64,000 bases of DNA from Terriglobia bacterium (GCA_020073445.1 JAIQFE010000023.1:1-64000), one strand, 5' to 3'. Shown: positions 8,296-17,638, counted from the first letter of the stretch. Notes: a model not told the origin generated them from the sequence alone. Program-made: numbers and translations.

Positions 8296-8496
8296 TCAGA
8301 TTTCCGGATAAAACTCAAAGAAGGCGTCCAGCGACTGCTCCAGCTGCGCCCGAATTTCCTTTTCCCCGCCCTCCAGCAGATGCATGGTGACATGCGCGGC
8401 CTTATCGCCTTTCAGACGAATCTGGGCTTCGCCGATTTCATCGATCTCATCGGCCGGCAGCAGCCGCATTCCGTACACTAGCGCAAGTTTGGCCAT
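8296..8496 (-). CDS. Hypothetical 66-residue protein
   Basis: A short acidic protein beginning MAKLALVYGMRLLPADEIDEI and ending in DAFFEFYPEI. It has no signal peptide, membrane segment or known motif. The coding strand is convergent with the zinc-ribbon gene, with one base between the stops. Codon use matches neighbours and the reading frame is well formed, so it is probably real, but the function is unknown. Confidence 0.5.
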   Translation of the reverse strand: MAKLALVYGMRLLPADEIDEIGEAQIRLKGDKAAHVTMHLLEGGEKEIRAQLEQSLDAFFEFYPEI

Positions 8497-8540
8497 AGCG
8501 AGACTATTGTAGCGTTCACAGCTGCGGCCGCTTAGAGAGT

Positions 8541-9035
8541 TCAGCGGGCTTTACCGCCAGCGGGAGCCGGAGCCTTCTCTAACACCTGCTTCACATCGAA
8601 CTCGCCATTCGGCAGCTTCACGTGCGTGGCGATGTTCAGTGTCTTCCGGTCGACGGAAAGCGACCATTCTTCCCGCTGGGTGAGCTTGGTCCCCTGGTAG
8701 TCGCGCGATGTTTCGATGATCAGCTTGTCGCCTTCCCAGTGGGCGGAACCCTGGTTCGGACCATTGATGGCGGGTTTTCCATCCGTCGTATACGTGAGGT
8801 CGGTGGTGAGTTCGCCCTGCGCTCCCTTTTGGTAAGTGGACAGGGAAAGCACGGGATCGTTGTGCCGGATCTCCCGGGTCATGACTTCGGGCGCGGGAAA
8901 CTGGCCGTAATCGCTCTTGGCAGTGTTCAGAATCCAGCTGCCTGAAAAGTTCGGAGCGGCCGCCAAGGGTACGGTTAAGAGCATCGCCAGGAATAATGCG
9001 CGGAACACGTTTAAAGAACCTCTGGTCGGCAGCAT
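8541..9035 (-). CDS. Secreted lipocalin-like hypothetical protein
   Basis: A 164-residue protein with a signal peptide (FRALFLAMLLTVPLAAA) followed at once by NFSGSWILNTAKSDYGQ, a start shared by many small acidobacterial secreted proteins with a calycin-like beta-barrel. Alternating beta-strands (TREIRHNDPVLSLSTYQK, then AHWEGDKLIIETSRDYQG, then REEWSLSVDRKTLNIATHV) support a single beta-barrel. It ends in a Pro/Ala/Lys tail. Its function is unknown; binding of a small hydrophobic ligand or an envelope-stress role are possible. Confidence 0.65.
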   Translation of the reverse strand: MLPTRGSLNVFRALFLAMLLTVPLAAAPNFSGSWILNTAKSDYGQFPAPEVMTREIRHNDPVLSLSTYQKGAQGELTTDLTYTTDGKPAINGPNQGSAHWEGDKLIIETSRDYQGTKLTQREEWSLSVDRKTLNIATHVKLPNGEFDVKQVLEKAPAPAGGKAR

Positions 9036-9093
9036 ATCAGGTAAGCTTTCCGATGACCCTCAGGCGAATCCCCTAGGATAGTTAGAACGAATC

Positions 9094-9963
9094 ATGCAAG
9101 CCTCCCTGGAGCCTGCCTCACACTATTTCTATTCCGATCGCCTGAAACTCCAGTTCTGGGACTGGGGGACCGACGGGAAACCGGTGCTCATCCTGGTCCA
9201 CGGCTCGCGAGACCATGCGCGGAGCTGGGACTGGATCGCTCGCGCTCTTCGCGACGATTATCACGTCTACGCGCTGGACCTGCGCGGGCACGGAAATAGC
9301 GCCTGGGCTCCCGGAGCGCTGTATAGCCCATCGGAGCACATCCTGGACCTGACGGTGTTCGCCGACATCATCGGCGCGTACCCGTTGCGGCTGGTCGGGC
9401 ATTCACTGGGTGCGATCGTGTCGCTCTATTTCACAGGAACCTATCCCGAAAAAGTCGCGAAGCTGGTTGCGATCGAGGGAGTGGGCGTGGGACCGCTGGG
9501 ATCTACGCCGAAACCGTCACCCGAGCGAATGAGGACCTGGATCGAGAGAACGCGCAACCTGGACGATCATCCCGCGCGCAGCTATCCCACTCTGGCCGCG
9601 GCGGTGGCGCGGATGAAAGAGGCTAATCCGTTTCTGACTGATGAGGTCGCCGAGCACCTCACGCTGCACGGGACCAACTGGAATGCCGACGGGTCGCTGA
9701 TATGGAAGTTCGATAACTACACGCGCGTGATTCATCCCTTTGGAATTGGGTTGGAAGACGCGACCCAGATCCTGGGACAGATCACCTGCCCGACGCTATT
9801 GTTCTGGGGCCGGCAGAGCTTCGCGCGCGATCCGGATGACGATCCGCAGGCTGCGGCGATCGTCAATAAGAGCATCGTTAAAGTCGACCAGGCCGGGCAC
9901 TGGCTGCATCATGATCAGTTGGAGCTGTTCTTGCGGGAGACGAAGAAGTTCTTAGGGGAATAG
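9094..9963 (+). CDS. Alpha/beta-hydrolase (epoxide hydrolase/esterase type)
   Basis: A 289-residue soluble alpha/beta-hydrolase. The oxyanion segment LVHGSRDHARSWDWIA, the strand ALDLRGHGNSAW, the nucleophile elbow GHSLGAIVSLYF and the late His in DQAGHWLHHDQ appear in the usual order; the acid is probably the Asp in FARDPDDDPQ. The cap region is about 110 residues. No substrate can be assigned. It stands alone, followed by the low-GC scar region. Confidence 0.85.
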   Translation: MQASLEPASHYFYSDRLKLQFWDWGTDGKPVLILVHGSRDHARSWDWIARALRDDYHVYALDLRGHGNSAWAPGALYSPSEHILDLTVFADIIGAYPLRLVGHSLGAIVSLYFTGTYPEKVAKLVAIEGVGVGPLGSTPKPSPERMRTWIERTRNLDDHPARSYPTLAAAVARMKEANPFLTDEVAEHLTLHGTNWNADGSLIWKFDNYTRVIHPFGIGLEDATQILGQITCPTLLFWGRQSFARDPDDDPQAAAIVNKSIVKVDQAGHWLHHDQLELFLRETKKFLGE

Positions 9964-10000
9964 TGCGATCTCACGCCCATAAACCGGATAGACTCTTGTT

Positions 10001-10262
10001 CTACTCTTCGCTCGCACCGAAATTCATATTTTGAAGGTAGGGAATCGTATTGAACGGTGGAATCACGGCCCGAAACCAATAGCGCGACGTAAGCGCATAG
10101 AACAGTAACAAGGGTCGTTTGGTTTCAATGTGACCAATTCCTGATCCGGGTGACGGCAGAGCGTCAACACTACCCGAAGGATCCTGATTAAGGATGACGC
10201 CTCTGTTCAGGACGCAAATCGTGTCAATCCTGCGCTCTGGTGGTGACTTTCGGCGTTGTAAT
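10001..10262 (-). pseudogene. Gene remnant in low-GC scar (unidentified)
   Basis: On the minus strand a frame without an initiator runs from a TAG near 10262 to a TAG at 10001-10003. It encodes a protein-like sequence including RIDTICVLNRGVILNQDPSG, then GHIETKRPLLLFYALTSRYW and IPPFNTIPYLQNMNFGA. The composition looks like true coding sequence, and the neighbouring minus frame just upstream (HLRSYYNAESHHQS) could be the previous part of the same gene after a frameshift. I cannot name the family with confidence. The 370 bases between the hydrolase and the TA remnant are visibly poorer in GC than the surroundings, which suggests transferred and decaying DNA. Confidence 0.4.
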
Positions 10263-10333
10263 AGCTACGAAGGTGAGCCTCGGTCGACCCGGAAACTGGT
10301 TCACCGGATTCTGAATGCGCTACCCGTAAAGGT

Positions 10334-10767
10334 ATGGCTGAGGTGAACAAGCTCGACCTCGACAACCCGCCTCCTATTCTCGACGAAGAAGATGAGGAAA
10401 CCCTCGCAGCCATTGACGAGGGCATTCGAGACGCTGAAGCTGGCCGCACCGTTCCTATTGAGGAAGTGCGAAACCTCTTGCCCCAGTGGATTACCGAGTC
10501 CTCTTCACACAAAAAGCGCCTAAACGATCTGGCTGAACTCATCAGCCACATAGCTGAAGACGACGCCGACGCAGCTTCTCGGTTCGGCAATGCCTACTCA
10601 ACCACGTGGATTTGCTCAGCCGCTTTGCCCGTATGGGCACTGCGATCGGGCAGCGCTCAGCAGTACGCAAGCTGGTACACAGTCCGGTAGCGGTATGTTA
10701 CCGGATCCGGGATAACCAACACGCTGTAGAGATTTTCAGTTCCGACACGGATCGCGGCAAACACTAG
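10334..10767 (+). pseudogene. Broken ParD/ParE-like toxin-antitoxin module
   Basis: The frame starting at 10334 encodes an antitoxin-like part (DEEDEETLAAIDEGIRDAEA through PIEEVRNLLPQWI). It then runs without its own stop into the start of a ParE/RelE-type toxin (LNDLAELISHIAEDDADAAS, RFGNA). At about 10590 the toxin continues only in another frame: LLNHVDLLSRFARMGTAIGQ, then RKLVHSPVAVCYRIRDNQHA and VEIFSS, ending in the TAG at 10765-10767. Thus the antitoxin and toxin are fused by loss of the junction and the toxin is frameshifted, so neither normal product can be made. It lies in the same low-GC scar as the remnant at 10001-10262 and runs 4 bases into the stop of the next gene. Confidence 0.75.
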
Positions 10768-11840
10768 ACTCGTAGTTTCGTTCGGGCGCGGCGCAGAGCC
10801 AGCCCCACCAGACTGAAACCACTCAGCAGCCACGTCGCAGGCTCGGGCACGGGGTTTAGCTCTCCGAACAGTCCGTGACTCTCATTTCCGGGGCCGGCGG
10901 TGAAGTAGAGCGTGCCGGTGGGACCGGCGCTACCGCCGTTCCCAAACGCCAGGCCCCATAACCCGTCGATCACCAGCGGATTCCCGTTTGCGTCCGTGAG
11001 CGTCTCCACAAACGCGCCAGTGGTGGGATTGTACGCGTTAATCCTGCCGTCGCCGAAATTACCGACGAGCAAGGCCCCGCCGACATCGCCGAATCCGGCC
11101 GGGGCGATCGCCAATCCCCATGGGGAATCGAGCGCGCCTTGGGTCACCAGACGACCGATCAGAACGCCGTTTGAATCGTACTTATCTACGAAGCCATGGC
11201 CCGCTCCTGGAGCGTCGTCTTTCCCGGCTCCCCGCAACGCATAGGTCACGTAGATCGAGCCGCCCAGGTTCATTACGTTGAACGGCGCGTAGCCGGCAGG
11301 CAAGTTGGGATCCGTGAAGTTTCCCACCAAAGTGGGCGCCCCCGCGTCGCCTTTCATCACGTCGACATTGCCACTCTTGAAGTTCGCGAGGTAGGCATAT
11401 TCGTGGCCGCCGACGTTGGCGTCCGACAGGCCTTTGTATACGTTGTTGAGGTCGGCGATCACCAGCGTTTCAGCAGTGGTTCCTAGCGCGCCTCTCCATC
11501 CGGAGACTGTGCCGTCTTCCGAAGCAAACAGAAACGCATCGCCGTTGAAGGCCCCCGCGACTCCGCTGAACGCGACGCCGGTTACCGAACCGTCGCCTGG
11601 GATCGTAACGGTGAGTGCTTGTTTCGCGCCCGCGCCGTTGTACAGCACCGACGTTCCGCTGCCGTTCGCCCCCAGCCAGAACGGCGACGTAGCGCTGGCC
11701 GCAATGCCCCAGGCATTCACCAGATTGGCATCCGAGGCGTCCGAAGCCAGGTTCGTCTGCACGAATCCGACAGGATTCGCGAAGGCTGTCGCTAGCCCAA
11801 AACCCAATGTCGTCAGCACGATGTGAAACGGTTTGAGCAT
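10764..11840 (-). CDS. PEP-CTERM secreted protein, TIGR03118-like
   Basis: A 358-residue exported protein with signal peptide (LTTLGFGLATAFA) and a C-terminal PEP-CTERM sorting signal: PVPEPATW, a hydrophobic helix, and a basic end RRARTKLRV. The body begins GFVQTNLASDASDANLVNAW and consists of repeated beta-strands (GDAFLFASEDGTVSGWRGAL; LLVGNFGDGRINAYNPTTGA), as in a beta-propeller; it resembles the TIGR03118 family. Such proteins are processed by an exosortase, not present in this window, and go to the envelope or exopolysaccharide. A strong ribosome binding site GGAGGTGAT immediately precedes the ATG. Confidence 0.75.
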   Translation of the reverse strand: MLKPFHIVLTTLGFGLATAFANPVGFVQTNLASDASDANLVNAWGIAASATSPFWLGANGSGTSVLYNGAGAKQALTVTIPGDGSVTGVAFSGVAGAFNGDAFLFASEDGTVSGWRGALGTTAETLVIADLNNVYKGLSDANVGGHEYAYLANFKSGNVDVMKGDAGAPTLVGNFTDPNLPAGYAPFNVMNLGGSIYVTYALRGAGKDDAPGAGHGFVDKYDSNGVLIGRLVTQGALDSPWGLAIAPAGFGDVGGALLVGNFGDGRINAYNPTTGAFVETLTDANGNPLVIDGLWGLAFGNGGSAGPTGTLYFTAGPGNESHGLFGELNPVPEPATWLLSGFSLVGLALRRARTKLRV

Positions 11841-11920
11841 ATCACCTCCAGGTGAAACTACCAGATAGGATCCCTATAGGGTACGCGATGTTTCACGCGC
11901 GGGCGTAAAATTTATGTAAA

Positions 11921-13162
11921 TTACGCGCTGACGGTCTCGCCGACCTTGGCTGAATAACGTTTGTCAACGTAGTCGTTTAACAGCGCGATGAATTCGGCCA
12001 CGATTTTGTCGCCGCGCAGCGTGAGCTTGAGCTTACCGTCGACATACACCGGAGCGACGGGTTCTTCGAACGTCCCTGGCAGCGAAATGCCGATATTGGA
12101 ATGCTTTGATTCGCCAGGGCCATTCACGACGCAGCCCATCACCGCGACCTTCATCTCTTCGACGCCGGTATAACGTTCTTTCCAGGACGGCATCTGCTCG
12201 CGCAGATACGTCTGGATCTGGTCGGCCATGTCCTGGAAGAAAGTACTGGTAGTCCTGCCGCAGCCCGGGCACGCGGTCACTTGCGGAGTGAAGCTGCGCA
12301 GTTCGAGAGCCTGCAGGATCTGCTGGCAGACGATGACTTCATCCGACCGGTCGCCATTGGGCAGCGGCGTGAGCGAAGCGCGAATCGTATCGCCGATGCC
12401 GTCCTGCAGCAGGATCCCGATAGCGGCGGTCGATGCCACGATACCCTTCGATCCCAAGCCAGCCTCGGTGAGTCCCAGATGCAGCGCGTAATCGCCTTCG
12501 GCTGCGAGCATGCGATACACGCGAATTAGGTCCTGCACTCCGCTGACCTTGGCGCTCAGGATGATCCGGTTCTTCGGAAGCCCGTAGTGCTCGGCGGCCT
12601 TGGCCGATTCGATCGCGCTGCGGACGATCGCGCGCAGCGTCACGGTCTTGGCGTCCTCGGGCTCGGGCAGTGCGTTGTTCTCATCCATCATGCGGGTGAG
12701 CAGCGCGCCGTCGAGCGATCCCCAATTCACGCCGATGCGCACCGGCCGGCCATACTCGATGGCGGCTTCGATCATGACGCGGAAATTGTCGTCGTGCTTC
12801 TTGCCGATGTTGACGTTGCCGGGATTGATGCGGTACTTCGCCAGCGCCTTCGCCATATCGGGATACTTCTTAAGCAAGAGGTGGCCGTTATAGTGGAAGT
12901 CGCCGATCACCGGCACACGCACGCCAAACTTGTAGAGCGTCTCGACGATCTTGGGAACCGCGGCCGCAGCTTCATCGGTGTTGACGGTGACGCGAACCAG
13001 CTCGGAGCCCGAGTTCGCCAGCGCCATCACCTGATTCACGGTCGACTGCACGTCCGCGGTATCGGTGTTGGTCATCGACTGGACGACAACGGGGTGTCCT
13101 CCACCGACGTTCACACCTCCGACGTTGACGGCCACCGTGCGGTGGCGCGGATTGGCACTCAT
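11921..13162 (-). CDS. ispG: (E)-4-hydroxy-3-methylbut-2-enyl-diphosphate synthase
   Basis: A 413-residue IspG (GcpE), the penultimate enzyme of the MEP isoprenoid pathway. It converts cyclic MEcPP to HMBPP with a [4Fe-4S] cluster. The start [20 protein letters not shown] with MTNTDT, the barrel segments [20 protein letters not shown] and [11 protein letters not shown], and the cluster ligands in CPGCGRTTS and GCVVNGPGE are all present. The length is of the short bacterial form without the plant/Chlamydia insert. A TACAAT box (complement of 13170-13175) ends 7 nt before the ATG, suggesting a leaderless transcript, divergent from the POT transporter gene. Confidence 0.97.
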   Translation of the reverse strand: MSANPRHRTVAVNVGGVNVGGGHPVVVQSMTNTDTADVQSTVNQVMALANSGSELVRVTVNTDEAAAAVPKIVETLYKFGVRVPVIGDFHYNGHLLLKKYPDMAKALAKYRINPGNVNIGKKHDDNFRVMIEAAIEYGRPVRIGVNWGSLDGALLTRMMDENNALPEPEDAKTVTLRAIVRSAIESAKAAEHYGLPKNRIILSAKVSGVQDLIRVYRMLAAEGDYALHLGLTEAGLGSKGIVASTAAIGILLQDGIGDTIRASLTPLPNGDRSDEVIVCQQILQALELRSFTPQVTACPGCGRTTSTFFQDMADQIQTYLREQMPSWKERYTGVEEMKVAVMGCVVNGPGESKHSNIGISLPGTFEEPVAPVYVDGKLKLTLRGDKIVAEFIALLNDYVDKRYSAKVGETVSA

Positions 13163-13197
13163 AAACTCAATTGTAGCAACCGCCTATAATCGGGGGA
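13163..13197. promoter_or_regulatory. Divergent ispG / POT transporter promoter
   Basis: The 35-base gap holds a minus-strand TACAAT (complement of 13170-13175), 7 nt from the ispG ATG, and a plus-strand TATAAT (13185-13190), 7 nt from the transporter ATG at 13198. Neither gene shows a ribosome binding site. Both are therefore likely to be transcribed from, or within a base or two of, their start codons. This is inference from spacing. Confidence 0.55.
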
Positions 13198-14655
13198 ATG
13201 TCCGCCAATACAGGGGCGCTTGCCAACGATCGCGGGTTCTTTGGCCATCCACGAGGCCTTTCCACGCTGTTCTTCACCGAAATGTGGGAGCGCTTCAGTT
13301 ATTACGGCATCCGCGCCCTGCTGATCTTATACATGACCGCGGCAGTTTCACAGCATGGCATGGGATTGAGCGTGGCCATCGCGGGCGCCATCTACGGACT
13401 GTATACGTCCTGCGCTTATATCTTCGCCCTACCCGCTGGATGGATGGCCGACCGCTTTCTCGGTCATCAGCGCTCGGTCGTCGTGGGCGGGCTATTGATC
13501 GCGGCCGGAAATTTCGGTTTGATGCTTCCCGCAATGGGCCCGTTCGTGGCTTCATTGCTGCTGATGGCCATCGGCACTGGATTCCTCAAGACCAGTTGCA
13601 CCACGGTGGTCGGCTTCCTTTATGGCGAAAAAGACATCCGGCGCGATTCGGGATTCACGCTGTACTACGTCGGCATCAATATCGGCGCGGGTATCGCCCC
13701 ACTGATCCTGGGATACGTCGGCCAGACGATCAACTATCGTTACGCCTTCGGGCTGGCCGGCTTGTTTATGCTCGCGGGTTTGATTCAGTTCCAGATCACA
13801 CGTAAGTATCTTGGTGAAGCTGGGCTGCTGCCAGCCAAGTCAACGGCCCAGGATCGGAAGGTTCTGGGAATCGGCTCGGGTGTCTTGGCCGCCGCTCTCC
13901 TGGCGCTGCTGGTGATGAGGCCCGCAGTCGAAAGAGTCGCGGATGGATTCGCCGGCCTGCTGATCGTCGCGGTGGTGGTGACTTTTGGCGCCCTGATTTT
14001 TTCCAAAGACTTCACCCCCGTGGAGAAGAAACGAATTTACGTGATCCTGGTGCTGTTCGTGGCGTCGGCGCTGTTCTGGTCGATCTTCGAACAAGCCGGA
14101 TCGACGCTGAACCTGTTCGCGGACCGCAGCACCGACACGACCCTGTTCGGCTTCGCATTCCCGTCGTCGTGGTTCCAGTCGCTCAATTCCGGATTCATCT
14201 ATGTCCTCGGACCCTTGCTGGCTTGGCTGTGGATCAAGTTGGGCGACCGCGACCCATCGCTGGTGACGAAATTCGCGTTCGGACTGTTGGGCGCAGGCGG
14301 CGGCTTCCTGGTGATGGTGTTCGCCGCGCGCGCCGCCGGAGACACCGGCCGGGTCAGCCCGCTGTGGCTGGCCGCCGTGTATTTGATTCACACGGTCGGC
14401 GAACTGTGCCTGAGCCCGGTGGGCTTGAGCGCGATAACCAAGCTCGCCCCGGCGCGGATCGCGGGGCTTACGATGGGCGTATGGTTCCTGTCGATCTCGG
14501 TCGGCAACTTCTTCGCCGGCCGCATGGCGTCGTTCTACGAATCGATGCCGCTCGACAAACTCGTCGGGTACGCCGGCGGTACGGGGATCGCGGTAGGTCT
14601 GGTGCTGCTGCTGATCTCGCGGCCTGTCACCAGACTCATGGGCGGAGTGAAATAA
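13198..14655 (+). CDS. POT/PTR2 family proton-coupled peptide transporter
   Basis: A 485-residue integral membrane protein of the POT branch of the major facilitator superfamily, with about 12-14 hydrophobic segments. The family signature is clear: FFTEMWERFSYYGIRALLIL in TM1 (the ExxER motif), then DRFLGHQRSVVVGG between TM2 and TM3, and FTLYYVGINIGAGIAPLIL in TM5. It takes up di- and tripeptides with protons across the inner membrane. Expression is probably from the leaderless-type promoter shared with ispG. It is followed by two genes for secreted helical proteins, beginning 7 bases after its stop, which may be cotranscribed. Confidence 0.92.
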   Translation: MSANTGALANDRGFFGHPRGLSTLFFTEMWERFSYYGIRALLILYMTAAVSQHGMGLSVAIAGAIYGLYTSCAYIFALPAGWMADRFLGHQRSVVVGGLLIAAGNFGLMLPAMGPFVASLLLMAIGTGFLKTSCTTVVGFLYGEKDIRRDSGFTLYYVGINIGAGIAPLILGYVGQTINYRYAFGLAGLFMLAGLIQFQITRKYLGEAGLLPAKSTAQDRKVLGIGSGVLAAALLALLVMRPAVERVADGFAGLLIVAVVVTFGALIFSKDFTPVEKKRIYVILVLFVASALFWSIFEQAGSTLNLFADRSTDTTLFGFAFPSSWFQSLNSGFIYVLGPLLAWLWIKLGDRDPSLVTKFAFGLLGAGGGFLVMVFAARAAGDTGRVSPLWLAAVYLIHTVGELCLSPVGLSAITKLAPARIAGLTMGVWFLSISVGNFFAGRMASFYESMPLDKLVGYAGGTGIAVGLVLLLISRPVTRLMGGVK

Positions 14656-14662
14656 TAGTTCC

Positions 14663-15403
14663 ATGAAACGCGCGTCCAGCGTCTTCATTTATGCCGCGTT
14701 ATTCTCGGCGGCATTCACTTGTGCACCCGCCGCCGCGCAGGAGCCTTCGCCACAAAATGGCGCGCTGGATCTTGCCGCGCTGCAGCAGACGGCGCAGAAG
14801 CGTCACGCCGAATGGGAATCCCTCGCGAAGGATATGAGCGATCGCGTGTCGCGAATCCTGCCCTGCGATCCGCGCGCGCTGGCTGCCGTTAACGAAGTCA
14901 GCCGGGCCTCGGAAGCACGGCTGGCGGCTCTGTCCGATTACCTTAGAGCCGTCTCCGCCAAGGCGTTTGCCGAGACCGCGGATGTGAGGAATCTGCTCAA
15001 CTCCGAAGAGCGGCACGCCGTGGAAGCCAGCCTGGAGCGAGCCGACGCCGGCCAGGAACAAACCGCCGTCGACACGCAATCCGACGCGCTGGCCCAGAGC
15101 GTCAAGCAGCGGGCGTCGCTGGAGGCTCCGCAGAAATTGCTCGCCCAAATCGCGACGATGATCCACCAGCGGGTGACGGCCCTGGATCAGCACGCGGGAT
15201 CCGCCGATGCGACCGTCCCCTTGCTTCGCGACCTGGTGGCGAAATTTGAGGCTCGCGATGCGGCGTTGCGCGAGGAGTTCGCGGCGTCCGAGGCCGAGCG
15301 GGCCCGCTGGAACGGATACTACGCGGCGCGCCGGACAAGGGCTCAGATCGAATGCACCATCACGCAGATCGGCGCATCTCAATCCAAAGGCGGGAAACAA
15401 TGA
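14663..15403 (+). CDS. Secreted helical hypothetical protein
   Basis: A 246-residue protein with signal peptide (VFIYAALFSAAFTCAPAAAQ) and a body that is almost all charged amphipathic helix (LDLAALQQTAQKRHAEWESL; FEARDAALREEFAASEAERA), suggesting a coiled coil or helical bundle. A single short segment RILPCDPRALAAVNEVSRA contains one of its few cysteines. It overlaps the next gene by ATGA, and the two products share a layout (signal, long helices, WNGYYAARR versus WAAYYDKLAE near the end of the helices), so they may be distant paralogues acting together in the periplasm. The function is unknown. Confidence 0.6.
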   Translation: MKRASSVFIYAALFSAAFTCAPAAAQEPSPQNGALDLAALQQTAQKRHAEWESLAKDMSDRVSRILPCDPRALAAVNEVSRASEARLAALSDYLRAVSAKAFAETADVRNLLNSEERHAVEASLERADAGQEQTAVDTQSDALAQSVKQRASLEAPQKLLAQIATMIHQRVTALDQHAGSADATVPLLRDLVAKFEARDAALREEFAASEAERARWNGYYAARRTRAQIECTITQIGASQSKGGKQ

Positions 15404-16524
15404 GGAGGCTGTTGACCGCAGCGTTGTTATGCGGAGCCGCCGGCCTCATCGGCCAGACCAGCCGCGACGCGTATCGGCAGGCTTACGATACCTGGCAGCA
15501 GGCGCAGGTCAACCTCGAGCGCGACGCGGGTACAGGCTCCGCTCCGCAAGTTGCCCAGGCGGACCGTGCCGCGGCCGCTGCGGCGAGTTTCGAAGCCACT
15601 CGCCTGGCTCACTTCAAGTCTTCCCTTGAGGATGCGACGCAACGCCACCGAATCCTGCAGAGCGCTGTGACCCGATCGTCGCCCGACTTGATGCCGCCGG
15701 CCGTCGCGGGAATCGCCGCAAATGAACTGCAATCGGTCACCAGGGCGATCGCCAAGTTCGCCACCGATCAGGATCGAGGAATCCAGCAGCTCCGCCAATC
15801 CATGGAACGCGAGAGGGTCGCGCTCATTGCCCTCACCGATACGATCCAAGCCCGCCAGAAGGCGGTGGTGGCAAATTCGGCGGCTGCTGACGCCTTGGAC
15901 CAGGCCCGGACCAAAACCGCGGGCGCATTCCGCGATCAGGCTTCGCAACTCTCCCAGACCGTGGCGGAGATGGAAATGGAAGGCCCAGCCTGGGCCGCCT
16001 ACTATGACAAGCTGGCCGAGGGCATTCAGATCGGCAACGCGCCGCCCCCGCCGCCCGCCAATATCTCAACCAACCTCACACCGAACGTCACACCCGCCGT
16101 GACACCCAACATCACCACCAACGCGAGCCCGGCTGCGCCGCGCAATACTTCCGTTTCTCCCGTACCGCTGGTTCGCTACGTCGGCGAATGGACGTACCCC
16201 AAAGTGAACGGTGTTTTCCACGGAGCCCAGCCCGAATCGGTCGAAATGGAAGTTCACGAGAAGGATGGCCACGCTGGTGGGACCATCGAAGCTCGATTCA
16301 AGCCGTCTCCGGGGGTTGCCAGCGATCCCTCCATCAAGTTCAAGTTTGAGGGCGACATCGCCGCGACGCCGACTCAGAAGTTCACACTGACGACCAGCGA
16401 CGGAACGCCGGGTACGATCGAACTGATCCCGGGTCCGGCCTTCAATCTGCTGGAAGTGAATTTCCAGACCGATCCGCAGGCGAACAAAATCCGCAGCGGC
16501 AATTTTATTCTTGTGAAGAAGTAA
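15400..16524 (+). CDS. Secreted helical protein with C-terminal beta domain
   Basis: From the ATG at 15400 (overlapping the previous stop) the product is 374 residues. It has a signal peptide (LLTAALLCGAAGLIGQ), a helical region to about residue 215, and a Pro/Asn/Thr-rich linker made of short near-repeats (NLTPNVTPAVTPNITTNASP). A beta-strand domain of about 120 residues follows, starting VGEWTYPKVNGVFHGAQPES and ending in IRSGNFILVKK. The final domain looks like a small ligand-binding or adhesion module, but I do not recognise the family. The 3' end overlaps the convergent gene by 20 bases. Confidence 0.6.
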   Translation: MRRLLTAALLCGAAGLIGQTSRDAYRQAYDTWQQAQVNLERDAGTGSAPQVAQADRAAAAAASFEATRLAHFKSSLEDATQRHRILQSAVTRSSPDLMPPAVAGIAANELQSVTRAIAKFATDQDRGIQQLRQSMERERVALIALTDTIQARQKAVVANSAAADALDQARTKTAGAFRDQASQLSQTVAEMEMEGPAWAAYYDKLAEGIQIGNAPPPPPANISTNLTPNVTPAVTPNITTNASPAAPRNTSVSPVPLVRYVGEWTYPKVNGVFHGAQPESVEMEVHEKDGHAGGTIEARFKPSPGVASDPSIKFKFEGDIAATPTQKFTLTTSDGTPGTIELIPGPAFNLLEVNFQTDPQANKIRSGNFILVKK

Positions 16525-17638
16525 GTACCTGCCGCAGGTCCACCGATCCTTCGGTTCGAACCTGCCCTTCAGGTCGGCGGTAGGCCAGCACCAGAACGGC
16601 ATGATCGGAATCCGGCGTGAAGGTCATGCTTCCCTTGGACCAGTCGTCGCTGGCCGCAATCTCGCCCATACTCTTGCCGATTCCCCACGCCAAGCCGGTG
16701 GGCGAAGCAATTCCCTGCGTGCGTGCTTCCCAGCGCAACGTGTAAGTCACACCTGGACGAAGCCCTCCGACCACCTGGCGAAGCAGTTCGCAAGACTCGG
16801 GCTGCCGCCCGCTGAAGCGGATGCGATGGCCCAGGGAGCCGTCGAGCGGTACGTGACTCACCCCGGGCACCTCCGCGAGGCGCCAGTCGAAGCCGTGGCC
16901 GATTCGCGGCTCCTCGAAATTGGGATGCGTGATCCCATTCGGCCGAGCATTGCCGAGAGCGTGCCACAGATAGGTATCGAGGATCGCGTCCGTAGCCGAA
17001 TAGAGCAGCGGCAGATCGTCAACGGTGCGCATCTTCGCTAGCTTATTCGCTGCACCCGCAATGGCGGCCGGTCGATTGTGCGACAGCACGTAGGCCAAAT
17101 AGGACGCCATGACTTCGCGGCGATCGGGAATAGCGCGATCCAGAATCTCCTGCGGATCGCCGCTGCTTTGCCAGCACAGATCGAACGCGGCCACGCGATC
17201 GCCATAGGACATTTCGAGAGCCGACCGCATCCAGGTCCAGAATTCGTCGCGGCGGTTCTGGCGGAAGTAGAAATTCGCCAGCGTCCAACGCGTTTCGAAC
17301 TGATGATCGACGGAAAACGCTTCTTTCAGCCAGCGCTCGGCCTGGTTCGGATCGCCCCGTAGCTCGGCGGCAAGGCCAAGCCGGATTCGTGGTGCGGACG
17401 CGCGCGGATTCAGCCTCGCGATCTCTTCTAGGAGCTGCGTCGAATCTTGCCCGCTGTATTCCGCCTGTAATGCAACCGCCGCCAGGTATTCGACGTTCTC
17501 CGGCTCCAGTTCGATCGCTCGCGCAACATCTTGCGGAGTGCGCTGGCGGAATGCCGCATCGGATCGCGCCAGACGAATCGACCACCAGGCAGCGGCCGCC
17601 AGGACGACACAAGTCAAAATGCGCAGCGCGTAATACAT
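16505..17638 (-). CDS. Membrane-anchored TPR-type hypothetical protein
   Basis: A 377-residue protein with an N-terminal membrane anchor (LRILTCVVLAAAAWWSIRLA). Helical repeats of the tetratricopeptide kind follow (PENVEYLAAVALQAEYSGQD; RIRLGLAAELRGDPNQAERW; ANFYFRQNRRDEFWTWMRSA). A C-terminal beta-sandwich-like region of about 150 residues begins near FDWRLAEVPGVSHVPL and includes LRPGVTYTLRWEARTQGI, as in carbohydrate-binding-like modules. TPR-bearing proteins of this kind are often linked to exopolysaccharide or exosortase loci; a PEP-CTERM protein is 6 kb away. The role is unknown. Confidence 0.6.
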   Translation of the reverse strand: MYYALRILTCVVLAAAAWWSIRLARSDAAFRQRTPQDVARAIELEPENVEYLAAVALQAEYSGQDSTQLLEEIARLNPRASAPRIRLGLAAELRGDPNQAERWLKEAFSVDHQFETRWTLANFYFRQNRRDEFWTWMRSALEMSYGDRVAAFDLCWQSSGDPQEILDRAIPDRREVMASYLAYVLSHNRPAAIAGAANKLAKMRTVDDLPLLYSATDAILDTYLWHALGNARPNGITHPNFEEPRIGHGFDWRLAEVPGVSHVPLDGSLGHRIRFSGRQPESCELLRQVVGGLRPGVTYTLRWEARTQGIASPTGLAWGIGKSMGEIAASDDWSKGSMTFTPDSDHAVLVLAYRRPEGQVRTEGSVDLRQVLTSSQE

